Source: Acorus gramineus (lineage: Eukaryota; Streptophyta; Magnoliopsida; Acorales; Acoraceae). From it: a stretch of 64,000 bases of DNA. Positions 60,779-64,000 of the stretch are shown one piece after another. The position numbers were made by a program, and so were the translations under genes. Numbering within the stretch: position 1 is the first letter of the stretch; every line of letters begins with the position of its first letter. A model generated the notes under the pieces. The model searched no databases. It was given only the letters and a program-made list of their open reading frames with translations, and was not told where the DNA came from. The DNA is taken from the NCBI GenBank assembly GCA_030737835.1, contig CM060850.1, forward strand, positions 28,307,385 to 28,371,384. Reading direction: 5' to 3'.

Positions 60779-62973
60779 TAGGAGTGCAACTTGGACAAGT
60801 TAAACACCCAACCCAATTTGTTAGTGAATTGGGTTGGGACTTTGAATTGTGAGGTTGAGCCTGACCCGAACTGAGAAAACATGAACCCAGTTCTAGTCCG
60901 GCTTAGGTTTGTGGTCCGGGTTGCACGCCCGAACCCGAAGAGCATCCCATCTGAATAGGTGATGTTTTGATTCTTTTGAATCATTGATAGATAGTTCTTG
61001 TGTGTGATGATATGAACCATTAGATTATTAAGATGAAATCCCAGCCATCTATTTTTAACCCTAAAACTTATTAGTCTTTCACTGGCTCCATCTTCTTGGT
61101 TTGCGCCGTCTTCTACCATTCTCCTCCACGCAGCTCCTCCAAAACTATTGTTTTTATTTCATTTCCATCAGTTTTATTTTTAAAACTTTTGGGATCTCTG
61201 AACAATTTTATTTAAATATAGTTTTCATTTATTCTGTCAAGAATCTATGTGAAGTGTTCACTGCGAAATTTGATTTACTCGTACCAGTCATCATTTCTGC
61301 TATCGATCATCGCGTCGGGGTTTCGATTGCCGTTGCCATCTCTGACGACGTGCTGTCTAAAGGCATTGTATGATCAATTATTTTATTTTATTTTGGGGAA
61401 AAATCCATATAACCCCCTGTAAACTGATTACAATTCATATAACCCCCCGAATTTTCTTAAAATCCATATAACCCCCTAAAAACACCTAGTAAATCCAAAT
61501 AACCCCTGAAAAAAATTTACGTTTATATAGATGATGAATATTATGTTTGATTAACCATGGTAAATAGCACAATATATATAAAAAAACCTACAATGTGTTA
61601 AAAATGTAAAAAAAAATTCTATAAATAAATATTTTACCCTTCCGGAATAATATACCCAGAGAGGATAAAATCATTATTTTTATAAGATTTTTAGCATTTT
61701 TAAGCTATTATAGTGGTTTTTTAGTATATCGTGTTTTTAATCAGGGTTAACTAAATAAAATATGTATAAAATATTCTTCATCCATTAACAAAAATTTTAC
61801 TCAGGAGGTTATTTAGATTTATTAGGTGTTTTTATTATGTTATATGGATTTTAAGAAAAATCAGGGGTTATATAGATTTCAGTCAGATTACAGGGGTTGT
61901 ATGGATGTTTCCCTATTTTTTTTTTTTGTTTTGTTTTGTGGTGTTCTTGTTGATTTTAATCATAGGATTAACACCCTTTTTTTCTCTCTTTTGCTTTTAT
62001 GTGGCTTTTTTTCTTTTTTCTATTTTTCTTGATTTTTTTCCTTAACTTTTTTTGTATTTTTGCGTGTGTGTGTATATATATATATCCCTTAAAAAAATTA
62101 ATTTTATTAAAATACCCCTAAAAGTATTTGACTTAGTGTAACCGTATCGCGATGAGGTAATGTTTAGTCAGCTATGGTTATTTTTTTCCTTGTGATGACC
62201 GTTAGAGGGGGCAAATTATCTAATATACCCCCTCCCCCCCCCCTTTGCTAAAAAAAAATTATCCTCGAATGCCCCTCATGGAGAATGTAAAAAAAATGTC
62301 CTTGAATGCCCCTCATGGAGAATGTATTACAAAATGTGATTGAGTTAGGATTTGAGGGTTGAACAAACGGTAGAGAAGGGTTAAAGTTAAGGTTTATCCT
62401 CACACAAGAATAAAGGATTGGAGTTTTAGAAATCATGAAAAAGGGGGCTTAGGGTTTCTATTTTTACAGGTAGGGGGTGATGGGAGAAGGGTTTTCAAAC
62501 AGATGAAAGGTGTAAGGGCATTTGAGTCATTTTACATGTAAGGTTATGGTTGATACATGGTTTGAAACAGCATCTATTTTAAATGGTATAGTTGAACTAA
62601 GTCGAACATTTTCAGAGTTATCTATGCACTGGTGGTTTTTATAAGGATATTTTAACAAATTGAAATTCTGTATGATACATATTCAAAAAACCCTTTTTCT
62701 CTTTCTTTTCTATTGTTTACATTTCAATGTCTTTGGTTTTTTTTTTTTTAATTAATTGTATAACTTTTGTAATAAAAATTATATGAAATTCTTTTTTAAT
62801 TAGGATGGTCACATTAAATGCCTTTTTCTCGGTTTTTGAACTGGAGCCCGGACTCAATCTGAGCCAGTGAGTTGAGATCGGGTTCATGTTGGATACGGGT
62901 TAGACTCTGTGCAACCAGGATTGTATTTGGATAGATCTTTAACCCAACCCAACATGTCCGAGTTGCACACCTA
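60779..62973. mobile_element. Non-autonomous hAT-like element (2.2 kb) with nested MITE
   Basis: The left end TAGGAGTGCAACTTGGACA and the reverse complement of the right end TAGGTGTGCAACTCGGACA agree at 20 of the first 23 positions. The 8-bp flanks are TATAAAAG (60771-60778) and TATAAAAC (62974-62981), one mismatch, the length hAT transposases make. Subterminal DNA at both ends is rich in GGGTTGGG/CCCGAACC motifs, as in hAT elements. No transposase ORF was found. A fold-back MITE (61396-61913) sits inside. Confidence 0.75.
61396..61913. mobile_element. Fold-back MITE (Mutator-like), family copy B, nested in the hAT-like element
   Basis: Ends are GGGAAAAATCCATATAACCC and its imperfect inverse GGTTGTATGGATGTTTCCC. 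The interior repeats AAAATCCATATAACCCCC on the left and TTATATGGATTTTAAG on the right. The plan and phrases match the 41276-41813 copy. The target duplication is hard to read because both flanks are T-rich. Confidence 0.75.
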
Positions 62974-62981
62974 TATAAAAC

Positions 62982-64000
62982 CCCATGTAGTTTAGACGCA
63001 TAAAAATGAAAAAAAATTCATATGAATACATAATGAAGGGATTGATGAATAACACATTTTCATCAAAATGCATTAATAAAAATTCTATTAATGATTTTTT
63101 AATTAATAAAAAAATTTAACTCTTTAATAAACATGCATCATCCATTACATATTGATATGAAATTTTTTCATAAAACTGTGTTCAATGAAAAAGCTAAGGG
63201 GCCGTTTGGTTCAGCGGAAAGCTGATTTTAAGTGCTGATTCACAAGTACAGATTATATAAGTTCTGATAAGTTTTAATTAGTTTTTAAAAAAAAACTGTT
63301 TAGTTTAGCGGAAATTATAAGCACTTATGAAAATAAGTGTGTTTGGTTCACTACTAAATAATAGAGCTTATTATAAGGGTGTTTTAGTCCATTTAATAAG
63401 TGTTGAATGTAATTTGATATTTGGTTAAAAACCTGAATATTTGCTTATTGTTTCTATTAAACAATCTCCTGATCGATGTGTATCAATTGGATTGCAAGAA
63501 AGTGTGTGTAATTCTAATCACTACAAGATCCTCAAAGGTTTAATTAGAGGCTTTGAACATGTAAGTTTCCAGTTTTGCATTTTATTTTCATGTTCAAGTT
63601 ATGTTTACGACTTGCAGCATCCACAAACATAGCATTGTAATTCAACAAAGAAGGGTTGTCCAATGAAATTTTGAAGAAATAAATCACAACTTGATTTTGG
63701 AAAAACAATTGTAATATATCTGGCTTAGGCATATTGTACTACAACAAGCAGAATTGAAGCCGTAAAATAAAATATGGGTAAGTTTGATCAATACCACTCA
63801 AAATAATCAATCTGTTCATATTAAATTAAATGATTGTTCTCCCTAAAGGAAAAATAGGATCTTTAATGAACCATGATATATAAGGAACAACAGAGATTCA
63901 TAAAAAACAAGCAGAATTGAAGCAATAAAAAAAAATTCTTATAGTCCCCAATTATTTGATATAAAAAGACAAAACATCAGCAACTTCAAAGGAAATTTAA
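62982..64000. other. Terminal AT-rich region, no gene recognised
   Basis: A possible MITE end, TAAGGGGCCGTTTGGTTCAG near 63195, resembles PIF/Harbinger termini, but no matching right end was found in the window. No coding region was recognised. Confidence 0.4.

Overview
The window is nuclear DNA from a flowering plant. It has split genes with GT-AG introns and AT-rich intergenic DNA. It also has a Ty3/gypsy LTR retrotransposon primed by initiator tRNA-Met and several classes of plant DNA transposon. The first exons of several genes (the FAD monooxygenase, the phytocyanin and COG8) are much richer in G+C than their introns. This leans towards a monocot, but that is only an inference. No RNA gene, CRISPR array or prokaryotic feature was seen.

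Five genes can be reconstructed exon by exon, with reading frames that close. (1) On the plus strand up to 23303 is the 3' half of the organellar glycyl-tRNA synthetase gene (EDD1 type): 18 coding exons in the window, 534 codons before the stop. Its 11.0 kb intron (6111-17150) holds a complete antisense 9.9 kb chromovirus-like LTR retrotransposon (6988-16918) with a perfect 5-bp target duplication. (2) On the minus strand, 29988-24751, is an 8-exon Rab1/RABD2 small GTPase of 203 residues. (3) On the minus strand, 34854-31620, is a 6-exon FAD-dependent monooxygenase of 440 residues, probably plastid targeted. (4) On the plus strand, 43291-46319, is a 2-exon GPI-anchored phytocyanin of the Met-ligand (uclacyanin) type, 178 residues. 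(5) On the plus strand, 48465-53236, is a 12-exon COG8 subunit of the Golgi tethering complex, 567 residues. The Rab and COG8 genes both serve ER-Golgi and intra-Golgi traffic, but nothing suggests their closeness is functional.

The remaining DNA is mostly mobile-element debris. 34.9-43.3 kb has a 180-bp LTR with primer site next to a GC-rich 33-bp tandem array, a Harbinger-like MITE and a 538-bp fold-back MITE. 53.3-64 kb has a LINE remnant, a broken sugar-transporter copy, a Pack-MULE carrying a frameshifted PP2C (POLTERGEIST-like) fragment, and a 2.2 kb hAT-like element with a second fold-back MITE nested inside it.

The observations most worth checking are the Pack-MULE at 59629-60473, the 138-bp tandem duplication that creates an in-frame second copy of part of a glycyl-tRNA synthetase exon (17166-17441), and the nested hAT/fold-back element at 60779-62973. 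No new multi-gene system was found.
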